Shown: positions 18,535 through 26,202 of the stretch, piece after piece | Layout of the letters: the number at the start of each line of letters is the position of its first letter | Numbering within the stretch: the first letter of the stretch is position 1 | Notes under the pieces: model-generated | Told to the model about the DNA's origin: nothing | The model's database searches: none | What the model saw: the letters and a program-made list of their open reading frames with translations, nothing else | DNA from: Collinsella aerofaciens | GTDB lineage: Bacteria; Actinomycetota; Coriobacteriia; Coriobacteriales; Coriobacteriaceae | Reading direction: 5' to 3' | Length of the DNA: 55,937 nucleotides | Assembly: GCF_015552075.1 (NCBI RefSeq) | Contig: NZ_JADNDZ010000071.1 | Span: 1 to 55,937 of the forward strand | Made by a program: the position numbers and the translations under genes

Positions 18535-19674
18535 ATGGAACTCGACAAACAACAGCTCAAGCGACTGCGTGAGCGCCATCATCGGCGCCATGGCATCCGC
18601 CCCGCTCACAGCGAGGCCATGGAGAACGCAAGCCGCTTTCTAAAGCAGGCATTCAACATTCGCGAGGGACGCGCGCCCTATCACGTGATTCGCAAGCGCT
18701 TTGTAAACGGGGCGCGGCTGACTGGCTCGCACTTATGCATCCTGATCATTGCCATGTTGATCGCGAGCATCGGCCTCGATATCGACTCGGATATCGCCAT
18801 TGTAGGCGCCATGCTCATCTGCCCGCTCATGGGCTCGGTCCTTGCCATGGCATACGGCATCGCCACGCTCGACCGCGAGATTGCCGTCGAGGCCGTCGCC
18901 AGCCTCGCGCTTCAGATGGCCTTTTGCCTGGTCACGTCCACGTTGTACTTTAAGCTCTCGCCCCTTGGCACCACCACGGCCGCCATCGTCGACAATTCGA
19001 CACCGACTGTGTGGGACCTTGCCGTCGCGCTCGCGGGCGGCTTTGCGGGTGGCCTGGGCAACTCGCGCGACCAGGAACCCGCCACGCTCATCGCCGGCGT
19101 GGCCGTGGCGACCGCGCTCATGCCGCCCCTGTGCGCGGCGGGCTATGGCATCGCCATCGCAAGCGGGCCACTGTTTCTCTCGGCGCTTTATGAGTTTGGC
19201 ATCAACGTGGTCTTTATCGCACTGGCCGCCGAAGCCGTGCTGCTTCTTTTGCGCGTGCCGCTCAAGCGCGACCTGAACGGCGACGGCATTGTAACTGCCG
19301 AGGAAAATGCCGAGGTCGATGAGCTATCGCGCAAGGTGCGCCGCCGCATCATTGTAGGCACGGTAGTCTTTGCCATCCCCTGCATCGTTATGACGGCGGG
19401 GTCTATTGGCTCGGCGCAAGCCGGCGTGCAGGACGGCTACGGCGTCACCGAAACCACGCGCGAGCTTGCCGCGATACTGCCGGGCTTTAAGGATTACACC
19501 GTCGCCGTCGAGACCTCGGCCACCGAAGGCGACGAGAGGGGCATCGTCGAGCGCGAGATTGTCGCCCATGTGACGACAAGCGAGGCGCTCGGGGCACACG
19601 ACCGCCACGTCGCTCGCAAGCTCATCGACCTCAACGTGCCCGAACTCGATCGCGTGGAGTTTGACGTGAAGTGA
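18535..19674 (+). CDS. DUF389 family membrane protein
   Basis: 379 residues. A basic N-terminal segment is followed by six predicted helices with the family blocks GAMLICPLMGSVLAMAYG, GGFAGGLGNSRDQEPATLIAGVAVATALMPPLCAAGYG and a C-terminal soluble part (residues 290-379) rich in acidic and Val residues. Function in bacteria is unknown. The ATG at 18535 was chosen because GAGG lies 5 bases upstream; an in-frame GTG two codons earlier overlaps that site. Preceded by about 150 bases without other features. Confidence 0.88.
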   Translation: MELDKQQLKRLRERHHRRHGIRPAHSEAMENASRFLKQAFNIREGRAPYHVIRKRFVNGARLTGSHLCILIIAMLIASIGLDIDSDIAIVGAMLICPLMGSVLAMAYGIATLDREIAVEAVASLALQMAFCLVTSTLYFKLSPLGTTTAAIVDNSTPTVWDLAVALAGGFAGGLGNSRDQEPATLIAGVAVATALMPPLCAAGYGIAIASGPLFLSALYEFGINVVFIALAAEAVLLLLRVPLKRDLNGDGIVTAEENAEVDELSRKVRRRIIVGTVVFAIPCIVMTAGSIGSAQAGVQDGYGVTETTRELAAILPGFKDYTVAVETSATEGDERGIVEREIVAHVTTSEALGAHDRHVARKLIDLNVPELDRVEFDVK

Positions 19675-19747
19675 TGCGGGGCGGGATGAATGCTCGCACG
19701 GACGCAAGTTATGACGAGGCGCAGACGCGATACGGACACGAGCAAAT

Positions 19748-19776
19748 AGCGGGGTGCAGTTCACCCGCACCCCGCT
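19748..19776. terminator. Bidirectional terminator between convergent genes
   Basis: AGCGGGGTGC pairs with GCACCCCGCT across a 9-base loop, between the DUF389 stop and the end of the next minus-strand gene. Confidence 0.75.
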
Positions 19777-19796
19777 CGCTGTTTAATTGCCGTGAA

Positions 19797-20246
19797 TCAA
19801 CTGTCCGGATCGACATCGCCAGACTCCACTGTAAACGCCGGACCGGTACTCACCAGATAAAAACGGGTCACCCTGGTATCTCTAAATAGATAGAGCTGGC
19901 CCTGCTCGCGTCGGCGTGACATATACGCCACGTGGACCGTACCGAATTCTTCACCGTTTTCCTTCTTTAATATCAGGATGTTGGGGTCATCCGTACGCTT
20001 AAACTGCCCGTCTGTGCAGATTCCGTCTTGATCGACCAGCTGCCATCGACAGTTGTCCTCCTCAAGAAAAGCCAGGGTTTCCCGACTCGTTTTGTCATCC
20101 CGATAGAAACCATCAATGGCAAACCCTTCGGAAGCGCATTCCTGCATATAGGACGTTTCTCGGCTTATAGCAAACAGCCCTGTAGCGCCCAGGAGCACAG
20201 CCAGGCAGACCACTGCAAGGGCTATCGAAATAGCATGGCGACCCAT
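19797..20246 (-). CDS. Small membrane-anchored hypothetical protein
   Basis: 149 residues. One N-terminal hydrophobic helix (ISIALAVVCLAVLLGATGLFAI) is followed by a soluble extracytoplasmic domain with several short beta-type stretches (NCRWQLVDQDG..., NILILKKENGEEFGTVHVAYM) and a polar Asp-rich end. There is no lipobox. I do not recognise the family; small proteins like this are often cell-surface. It lies just outside the left edge of the AT-rich island. Confidence 0.6.
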   Translation of the reverse strand: MGRHAISIALAVVCLAVLLGATGLFAISRETSYMQECASEGFAIDGFYRDDKTSRETLAFLEEDNCRWQLVDQDGICTDGQFKRTDDPNILILKKENGEEFGTVHVAYMSRRREQGQLYLFRDTRVTRFYLVSTGPAFTVESGDVDPDS

Positions 20247-20478
20247 GTTAGCCGGACCAATACTTGTTGAACGGAGTGCAAAACATACTTGGTACCTCCG
20301 ATATCAAAGCAAACGTCACCCGCGGCCCGCCGACAACTATGTGTTTCTAACATTAAACCATATGGCTACGACTCGTTGGAGATAGGTTCCATAAACGGAC
20401 AGTGATATACGGCGAAAGGCCACACTTATCCATTATCCCAGAGTTATGGAGACCGTTTTTCATATTGCGAGACCGCGG

Positions 20479-20609
20479 TTTTCGGAAGTGCGGTGAAAAA
20501 CTGAGCCCCGCCGACCAGACCGACTTTTTTAGCAACAAAACCGCAGGTCACAAGGGTGCAAAAGAGCAGTGTGCTCGGAGATTCGGAGTTTTTCCCCGCA
20601 CTTCCGAAA
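20479..20609. repeat. Inverted repeat with 84-base loop in a gene-free stretch
   Basis: TTTTCGGAAGTGCGGTGAAA at 20479 onward is repeated inverted at 20587-20609 (22 of 23 matches). The stretch 20247-20720 holds no credible gene. The core TTTCGGAAGTG(C/G)GG recurs once more, inverted, at 26017-26030 on the other side of the RiPP island. Confidence 0.65.
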
Positions 20610-20661
20610 TCCGAGTCCGCGAAAGGTGCCGGCAAGGCCAATTACGCAACATGTATCCAGT

Positions 20662-20700
20662 AAAAACGGGTAGCAGCCGGTATGGCTGCCACCCGTTTTT
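20662..20700 (-). terminator. Terminator beyond the activase remnant
   Basis: AAAACGGGTAGCAGCC pairs with GGCTGCCACCCGTTTT (one mismatch), with flanking A/T runs on both sides. It lies about 25 bases beyond the decayed 3' end of the activase gene, where the intact gene's original terminator would be expected. Confidence 0.75.
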
Positions 20701-20724
20701 CTCATACCAGCCTAAAGCAGGCAT

Positions 20725-20934
20725 GTTACTTCTTAATGCCGCCCCCAGACGCTCGGCGACCGATGCCACGGCATCCTCGCTAACCGAATCGCAGGCAGGC
20801 GAAGGGCTGCGTGCAGATGATGTTGGGCGCACCGTGATCGATTAGGTCGAGCATCTCGGCCGTGAGCAGCCAGCCCTCGCCCATGTTATTGCATACCGAA
20901 AGCACCGTGCGGGCTTTATCTGCCATGGTACCAA
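20725..20934 (-). pseudogene. Decayed 3' end of a dehydratase-activase gene
   Basis: The sequence closely matches the 3' end of the intact gene at 26203-30984. Bases 20795-20934 resemble 26518-26660 at roughly 90% identity (MADKARTVLSVCNNMGEGWL... when read on the minus strand). Bases 20725-20795 resemble 26202-26272, encoding the ...SAVASVAERLG... C-terminus. The two parts are joined at a CAG, with about 245 bases of the intact gene missing. A one-base loss near the last codons shifts the frame. Upstream of about 20934 similarity fades. It is a same-strand remnant that flanks the RiPP island. Confidence 0.85.
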
Positions 20935-20965
20935 CACCTGAAGATTTTGAAGTTTTGTCCGTAAC

Positions 20966-21565
20966 TCAAAGAGCCAGGATGTTGATAAAATCCAGAGACA
21001 TCATGGCTAAAAGAGACGGACACACTGTCCCTGTTTTTCGCACGAGCAGCGCAAAAATAAGACCCAGACAAAGATAGCCCCCCATCATTGCAATGATGTA
21101 ATTTGTGGGTGCCCCGATTAAACACTGTTGAGTCACGAGAAGCAATGACCATAGCATCGACTGTATAAATGCCCTTATGCAAAACGGCCGAACTATTCCG
21201 ACGATTGTGTATTCAAATAAAAATACGTACCTAAATAACAGCTCATGCAAAACTGAAACCGAACAGACCAATACCCATCTGGATATTGATTTTCCACCTA
21301 TATCGAGCATAGAGGCCATAATAATAAATACGATGAAAATAAACTGCCATCCCAAAAGAATCCCACGCCGTTTGGGCTTATCACAAGAAACAGCGCCCCG
21401 AGTTGCAAAAAGATAGACTACCAACGCACAAAAGAGCGCCCCTGTAGAGCACAGCCAAGCGGGGGATCCTTTTGCAATAACCCAAATAGCCCACGGCACG
21501 CTAGCAACCATCGTGCCCAGTAGATAACGTGCCCCCAGGCGCATTATTTCAGTCGCTTTTCCCAA
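20966..21565 (-). CDS. CPBP/Abi-like integral membrane protein, catalytic residues degenerate
   Basis: 199 residues with about six hydrophobic segments. The block SVLHELLFRYVFLFE resembles CPBP motif 1 (EExxxR) with the first Glu replaced by His. The later His-containing motifs seem replaced (QSMLWSLLL and SLDFINIL). The start is a TTG at 21565 with GAGGTGG six bases upstream, and it overlaps the ABC exporter stop by 17 bases, so translation is coupled. CPBP proteins near peptide clusters serve as leader proteases or immunity proteins. With active-site residues missing, immunity is the likelier guess, but the assignment is weak. Confidence 0.55.
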   Translation of the reverse strand: MGKATEIMRLGARYLLGTMVASVPWAIWVIAKGSPAWLCSTGALFCALVVYLFATRGAVSCDKPKRRGILLGWQFIFIVFIIMASMLDIGGKSISRWVLVCSVSVLHELLFRYVFLFEYTIVGIVRPFCIRAFIQSMLWSLLLVTQQCLIGAPTNYIIAMMGGYLCLGLIFALLVRKTGTVCPSLLAMMSLDFINILAL

Positions 21566-23123
21566 GCTCTACCACCTCATCACTAGCATCTATTAGGTCC
21601 ATATCGTGTGTAATTGCAATGACAATCTTGTGCTTTCGCATTTCCTTCAAAGCTTTTATCAGAGCTTCTTTATGAGCAATATCGAGTGATGCTGTTGGCT
21701 CATCGAATAAATAGACGTCTGCCTTCTTTTCTAAGACCCGCCTAATTTCCAGTTGTTCCAGTTCCCCGGGAGACATTCCTCCGCACCTCTTCCTTTCGAT
21801 AGAAGGAAAGTTTCTATCGCAAAGAATATCCTTTACTGATATCGGAGTTTGTTCAGCAAACGAAACTAGCTTCTGCCTAAGGAGCTCACAGTTGATTTCT
21901 TCTTGGGCCTTACCGTTGTAGGAAATAGTCCCAACGTAATCCGAATTGAAACAACCCATCAATAAGTACGCAAGGGTCGTTTTGCCCGAGCCATTAATCC
22001 CTACAAGAGCATAGAGCTTTCCTTTTTCAAACCTGACATTCAAGTTGCTGTAGAGACACTTTCCATTTAATGTAAAGCCGAAATTATGCAGTTCGATGTA
22101 ATCGATCTCCAAGAGCTCCTCTCCAGCAGCAGCCGAAGGCAATTTAGAGGCATTTAGACGGGATATCGATGAGAAGCAGTCTTGTGCGCTGCTACCTATA
22201 CCGTAGATTGACCTCACGGCAGATAGCATTAAAGCCATGTAGCTCGAAACAGCAACAAGTTGGCCTACACTCATGCTTCCATGCATTACATAAAAAGCCG
22301 AAATCAAAAGAATGGTCACCTGGGACGCAGCCGCAGCAAAGGAATCAGTTGCCTGAAATTTCGAAACGACACTTTGATAGGCGACTCCGGCGTGCAGCAA
22401 AGACGAAAAATAGCTATCTATGGATTTCAATGCTCTTTCGAACAGCGCATTAACATACAAAAATCTCTGATGCGCAAGTAGGGACTCCACTTTTCCGAAA
22501 TACAGGGACTGCTCTTCCTTAAAGGTCAGACCTGAAACAAAAAGCGGTTTTTTAAATGAAGCATATGCAATTGCATACAAGATGCAAAATGTCACGGAAA
22601 CCCAAAAGAGCGCTGTGGAACATCCATAGAGAAAAAATAAACTGATACCTAGCTGGACAATCGCAAGAAGTACCGTCTGGAGCATCGACAATCCGAAGGA
22701 CGCCACAGTATTGGCATCTGAACAAATCTGTTGAGTTTTTTCAGCAGACTCCTGCTCAAGAAACAACTCAAAAGGCATCCGCACGAGCTCATCGATTTTC
22801 CTTCGAGCAATCGAGAATGCAGCCACGGTCGTTATCCGCATTGAAAGAAGGGTGCTTAAATAGCTGACAACAATATCGATTAATGCCGCGAAACCAATTA
22901 ACGCACTGTCAATCTTAATAGCACCATAAGGAGCTTTTTTAGATATATTATCAACCAGAGCGCTCGTGAGCAGCGGGGATACAGAGGCCATCATTCCAGA
23001 TATTATTAAGCACAACGTAAAGGCTATAACCAGAAGCAATTGGGAAGAAAACCCAAGTCTGAAATATAGCAGATAGTCGAAGATCGCCGTTGAATCCGCA
23101 TCACTTCTTATGTTTGAGATCAT
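21549..23123 (-). CDS. ABC exporter (fused permease-ATPase) of the RiPP island
   Basis: 524 residues. Six membrane helices in residues 20-320 are followed by a nucleotide-binding domain. Walker A is GINGSGKTT (about residue 375), the signature is MSPGELEQLEIRRVL (a variant of LSGGQ), Walker B is VYLFDEPTASLD and the switch His is ITHD. There is no N-terminal C39 peptidase domain, so it should export already cleaved peptide or rely on another protease. It overlaps the radical SAM gene by 23 bases, with GAGGG before the ATG. Low GC compared with the rest of the window. Confidence 0.93.
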   Translation of the reverse strand: MISNIRSDADSTAIFDYLLYFRLGFSSQLLLVIAFTLCLIISGMMASVSPLLTSALVDNISKKAPYGAIKIDSALIGFAALIDIVVSYLSTLLSMRITTVAAFSIARRKIDELVRMPFELFLEQESAEKTQQICSDANTVASFGLSMLQTVLLAIVQLGISLFFLYGCSTALFWVSVTFCILYAIAYASFKKPLFVSGLTFKEEQSLYFGKVESLLAHQRFLYVNALFERALKSIDSYFSSLLHAGVAYQSVVSKFQATDSFAAAASQVTILLISAFYVMHGSMSVGQLVAVSSYMALMLSAVRSIYGIGSSAQDCFSSISRLNASKLPSAAAGEELLEIDYIELHNFGFTLNGKCLYSNLNVRFEKGKLYALVGINGSGKTTLAYLLMGCFNSDYVGTISYNGKAQEEINCELLRQKLVSFAEQTPISVKDILCDRNFPSIERKRCGGMSPGELEQLEIRRVLEKKADVYLFDEPTASLDIAHKEALIKALKEMRKHKIVIAITHDMDLIDASDEVVELGKSD

Positions 23124-24360
23124 AGGCCGCCCTCATTACTTTTATACAGTTCTTTCTTGCGGATACACAGCTTGTCTTATTTTCATACAGCCTGGTGAAG
23201 GGACAGCCACCCATGCACATAGGAAGAAGTGAGCAGTTAAGGCATTCTGAATCTGAACAAAAGTCGTAAGCATTCCATATGGAAACTTCGGATGCGCTAC
23301 TCGTTACATTTTCAAAGATGCTCCCATAGCTTCTGTCGGAATATCCTATTTCATTCCAGCATTTATATAAGGAACCGTCTGGTCCAATAACTTCTGAATA
23401 TTTATTGACGGCTCCGCATATGGTCGGATTAAAGCCTGGAAGAAATGGATCCATGTACCCTGTCATTTTGTAGCGAGACAGACAGGATGCTTCAATCGAA
23501 GCAAATTCATCCTCTGAATAGCATGGAGAGTTAACGCACGTCCCATTTATATCATCTACTGCCGCTAAATATAGTTTTACTTTATTACGAAGACCTTTAC
23601 GATCAAGCGAATCAACCAAACGATCAATCTGATCACCGTTCGACGGATCAACATTGACTCTTAAGATGACATCAAAGTACGCACTAGCCCTTTTTACGTT
23701 ATCAATAATACGGTTGAACGTATCGCCGCCAGAAGGAAGACATCTTCTTCGATTGTGTATCTCAGGCGGACCATCGACAGTTACCTGAACGTGCGTAACC
23801 CCATTTTTTGCAAGCAACTCCGCCGTTTTCCCATCTAAGAAATAGCCATTGGTCACCATGCTGGCGTTAAATAAGATTTCATCACTTCGGATTCCGCGCG
23901 TAATCTTCTCCACAGTCTCAATCGCCAATAAAGGCTCGCCGCCATACCAGGCAATCTGCAAACTTTCCGCCTGATTGTCTATAACCATGCCATTGATATG
24001 CTTTATTACCTGATCGACGCATCGGTCGCTCATTGAGCCATAACGCTTGCCGTTCTCATAACAATACGGACATCTGAAGTTACAATTCAATGTCGGGGCT
24101 ATCGTAAATGAAAGCGATTTTGATTGCATGCGACAGGCCAACGATATCTCTTTTAAATGTTCGATCTCGTCAAGTCCGTCGGGAACCAACAACCCCGCGT
24201 CCGTCAAATTATCGACAATTTCCGAAGGGCAATTAGCTCCATTCTCAAAAAGCCCCTTCTCGTATTCTGCATCCAACGCAACGATTGCACCAGAGTACGA
24301 GTTATATGCCAGCGTAGGTTGATTCCCTTTATCGATTACATTAAAGCGAGACTGTTTCAT
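23101..24360 (-). CDS. Radical SAM/SPASM peptide maturase
   Basis: 419 residues. The N-terminal 85 residues (LAYNSYSGAIVALD...) look like the recognition region found in peptide maturases. The radical SAM cluster is CNFRCPYC (Cys93, Cys97, Cys100), followed by the SAM-binding WYGGEPLLA. The C-terminal SPASM/twitch part carries many Cys: ICGAVNKYSEVIGPDGSLYKC, then CSDSECLNCSLLPMCMGGCP and two later Cys, enough for two auxiliary 4Fe-4S clusters. Such enzymes form thioether or carbon-carbon bonds in Cys-rich peptides (sactipeptides, ranthipeptides). GGAG precedes the ATG by 6 bases, 38 bases after precursor B, so its substrate is very probably encoded by the two genes before it. Confidence 0.93.
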   Translation of the reverse strand: MKQSRFNVIDKGNQPTLAYNSYSGAIVALDAEYEKGLFENGANCPSEIVDNLTDAGLLVPDGLDEIEHLKEISLACRMQSKSLSFTIAPTLNCNFRCPYCYENGKRYGSMSDRCVDQVIKHINGMVIDNQAESLQIAWYGGEPLLAIETVEKITRGIRSDEILFNASMVTNGYFLDGKTAELLAKNGVTHVQVTVDGPPEIHNRRRCLPSGGDTFNRIIDNVKRASAYFDVILRVNVDPSNGDQIDRLVDSLDRKGLRNKVKLYLAAVDDINGTCVNSPCYSEDEFASIEASCLSRYKMTGYMDPFLPGFNPTICGAVNKYSEVIGPDGSLYKCWNEIGYSDRSYGSIFENVTSSASEVSIWNAYDFCSDSECLNCSLLPMCMGGCPFTRLYENKTSCVSARKNCIKVMRAAYDLKHKK

Positions 24361-24398
24361 TTCTACTCCGTTGCATATTTCAATATTTCAACCTGCCA

Positions 24399-24563
24399 TT
24401 AGGAGTAATTCCAGCCACAAAATTTGGTAATGCAGATCCTCAGGCCACACGGTCCTCCCTCTGAATAACTCCAACAAATATGTGCTGCACAGGACACACA
24501 CGTAGAAATATCTCGAGACGAAGCAGGCATCTGAGTATTCACTGGCTTTTGAATATATTCCAT
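24399..24563 (-). CDS. Cys-rich RiPP precursor peptide B
   Basis: 54 residues beginning MEYIQKPVNTQMP. Six Cys at positions 22, 25, 30, 39, 44 and 49, all in the C-terminal 33 residues, with no Cys in the leader part. The ATG at 24563 has AGGAG about 6 bases upstream, overlapping the stop of precursor A 8 bases away. The leader aligns with that of precursor A (M-[D/E]-[W/Y]-I-Q...P...T-Q-x-P), and both share C-x2-Y-x(1-2)-G-G-x-C. There is no double-Gly leader cleavage motif. It is directly followed by the radical SAM/SPASM gene. Predicted from sequence only; I know no named family that matches. Confidence 0.8.
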   Translation of the reverse strand: MEYIQKPVNTQMPASSRDISTCVSCAAHICWSYSEGGPCGLRICITKFCGWNYS

Positions 24564-24571
24564 CGGAGCTC

Positions 24572-24742
24572 CTAGCTAACGTGTATACCGCAATGTTGAA
24601 ATGCGCGGCAATTCCCGCCCGTGTACACGGCACACATCCCCCAGGGATTACAGCGCCCTTGACATTTTGCGCCCTGACAAGGACACCAACTTGATAGCAA
24701 AGCAATATCGTTAGGTGTTTGAGTTGGCTGTATCCAATCCAC
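24572..24742 (-). CDS. Cys-rich RiPP precursor peptide A
   Basis: 56 residues beginning MDWIQPTQTPNDIALL. Seven Cys at positions 20, 22, 27, 31, 37, 45 and 51, all after residue 19. Residues 20-51 are also rich in Gly, Gln and Trp. The GTG start at 24742 follows AAAGGAG by 5 bases. It is the first gene of the operon. Another frame over the same DNA is open for 118 codons, but the shared N-terminal motif with precursor B, the two ribosome sites and the clustered Cys favour two short genes. Confidence 0.8.
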   Translation of the reverse strand: MDWIQPTQTPNDIALLSSWCPCQGAKCQGRCNPWGMCAVYTGGNCRAFQHCGIHVS

Positions 24743-24900
24743 AATGGCTCCTTTCTCGTTCTAGGCCTAGTTATACTTTGGTCAAAAAGTCAAAAGCTGT
24801 TTGATAACTTTTTGTACTAGATGAAACAATTTGTTTGCCTTGTTTAACATTATTTAATTTACACTTAGACTGATTAAAAATTCAACCTAAGGAAATTCTG
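24743..24900. promoter_or_regulatory. Divergent control region of the RiPP operon and lysR
   Basis: AT-rich region between the divergent genes. A perfect inverted repeat, CAAAAAGT (24783-24790) and ACTTTTTG (24807-24814), is spaced by 16 bases, a layout that fits a LysR-type operator. On the minus strand TATAAC at about 24770-24775 can be the -10 of the precursor operon, though no good -35 is seen at the usual distance. Confidence 0.5.
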
Positions 24901-25857
24901 GTGAATGTTGTTCAGCTGCAGTATTTCATAAAGGTATTTGATTATCAGAATTACTCGGATGCAGCAACTATATTAAGCGTTTCGCCGCAAGCTGTTTCAA
25001 AAGGCATTCGAGCATTGGAATCTGAACTTGGTCTGAGGCTGTTCGAAAAAAGAGGCAGTATTCTACATCTAACAAACTATGGAGAGGAAATCCTTCCTAT
25101 AGCATTAGATGTACTAGCTTCAGTTGAGGGAATTCAAGCGTATGCGCAAATCATGCGTGAAAAGATAAAAATAACCCAGACACGTTTGACACGCGTTGCA
25201 GTCGGACTAGCACCAATACTCGCAAGCTGGTTCAACCAGCCCACACTGAACAGGCTTTCGAAAAAGTATAAGGGCGGTAAGTTTACTGTTTCCAGATATG
25301 ACGACGGCGGAACGTGTTTATCCCTTCTACTTGACAGACAAATCGACATTGCAATTGTCGCTGGACAAGTAGACACCAATCTTTTTGAATCACATTTTTT
25401 ATTGAATGCCGAAGTCAACCTCTTAGTTGAAAGCAGTCACCCATTAGCTAGTCGCGCAACGGCAAATCTAAACGCGGTGGCTCGATATCCAATTGCAAAC
25501 ACCTGTGACATTCGATATTGTCGAAAGAGAATAAACTCAGCATTTAACCATCTGGGCCTTTCCCCTTCCTACGAGAATATTAACTTAGCAGACCAGCAAA
25601 ATTTGTCCGATTTTCTGATTCATAAGCATGGGATTATTCTGACCATAGCCTCACAAGCGTCTCAATTCAGGATAGGCTATCCAGCAAAAATCGTTTGCCT
25701 AGGCGAACAAGACAGAATATCAATCCCTTTTTACTGCGTTTCAAATTCAAACGATACCCAAGCGCAGACTCATCACGCGATAAGCTGCATTCAACTTGAG
25801 GCACGCCAGCTCTCTCGATGTTTAAAAAGCGCTGAAAGAGGAGACCTTTCCAGCTGA
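24901..25857 (+). CDS. LysR-type transcriptional regulator, divergent from the RiPP operon
   Basis: 318 residues. The N-terminal winged helix-turn-helix is VQLQYFIKVFDYQNYSDAAT followed by LSVSPQAVSKGIRALESELG. The rest is a type 2 periplasmic-binding-like effector domain. The start is a GTG with AAGGA 8 bases before it. Low GC like the RiPP genes. LysR proteins usually control the divergent neighbour and themselves, so it is the best candidate regulator of peptide production. The effector is unknown. Confidence 0.9.
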   Translation: MNVVQLQYFIKVFDYQNYSDAATILSVSPQAVSKGIRALESELGLRLFEKRGSILHLTNYGEEILPIALDVLASVEGIQAYAQIMREKIKITQTRLTRVAVGLAPILASWFNQPTLNRLSKKYKGGKFTVSRYDDGGTCLSLLLDRQIDIAIVAGQVDTNLFESHFLLNAEVNLLVESSHPLASRATANLNAVARYPIANTCDIRYCRKRINSAFNHLGLSPSYENINLADQQNLSDFLIHKHGIILTIASQASQFRIGYPAKIVCLGEQDRISIPFYCVSNSNDTQAQTHHAISCIQLEARQLSRCLKSAERGDLSS

Positions 25858-26122
25858 ATATGACGGGCATGCTAATTCCATGCAAAACAGCAACGTATTC
25901 CGCCAGAACAGAAGCGTGGGTCAGCCCGTGTTTTTTGAAGTATTCCGAGAGAAAACAACGAGGGCCTGACAGACTCTTGCCAAATCAGTGACCCACTCAC
26001 CACCCGCAAGCCTGTGCCCCACTTCCGAAATAAATGGCTCAGCCCCCTTCTCAGCGGGTTGAGCCGAGCACTGACCGCACCATTCATTGTCAGCACCGCC
26101 CCAGACCAAGCCAGAGAAAGAT

Positions 26123-26156
26123 GGCGCGGCGACAGCCAGATGGCCGCCACCGCGCC
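26123..26156 (-). terminator. Terminator after the dehydratase activase
   Basis: GGCGCGG and CCGCGCC close a hairpin with further GC pairing inside; on the minus strand it is followed by ATCTTTCTC. The rest of 25858-26202 holds no credible gene. It has a GTGGGTCA/TGACCCAC inverted pair (25917-25997) and a GGCTCAGCCC/GGGTTGAGCC hairpin (about 26037-26066). Confidence 0.55.
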
Positions 26157-26202
26157 TCACACGTTATTTCGGCAAGCCGCTGTTAGCGTCGGAATAATTT
26201 AG

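Noticed and set aside
20247-20720. Short open frames in the gap left of the island
   Set aside because: All follow the arms of an inverted repeat or lack ribosome sites; no conserved features.
24388-24744. A 118-codon frame overlapping both RiPP precursor genes
   Set aside because: It would start with TTG and shows no parallel halves. The alternative frame gives two paralogous Cys-rich peptides with their own ribosome sites, a better explanation.
25860-25991. A 43-codon plus-strand frame after lysR with two Cys
   Set aside because: No ribosome site, start almost at the lysR stop, and no resemblance to the precursor peptides.
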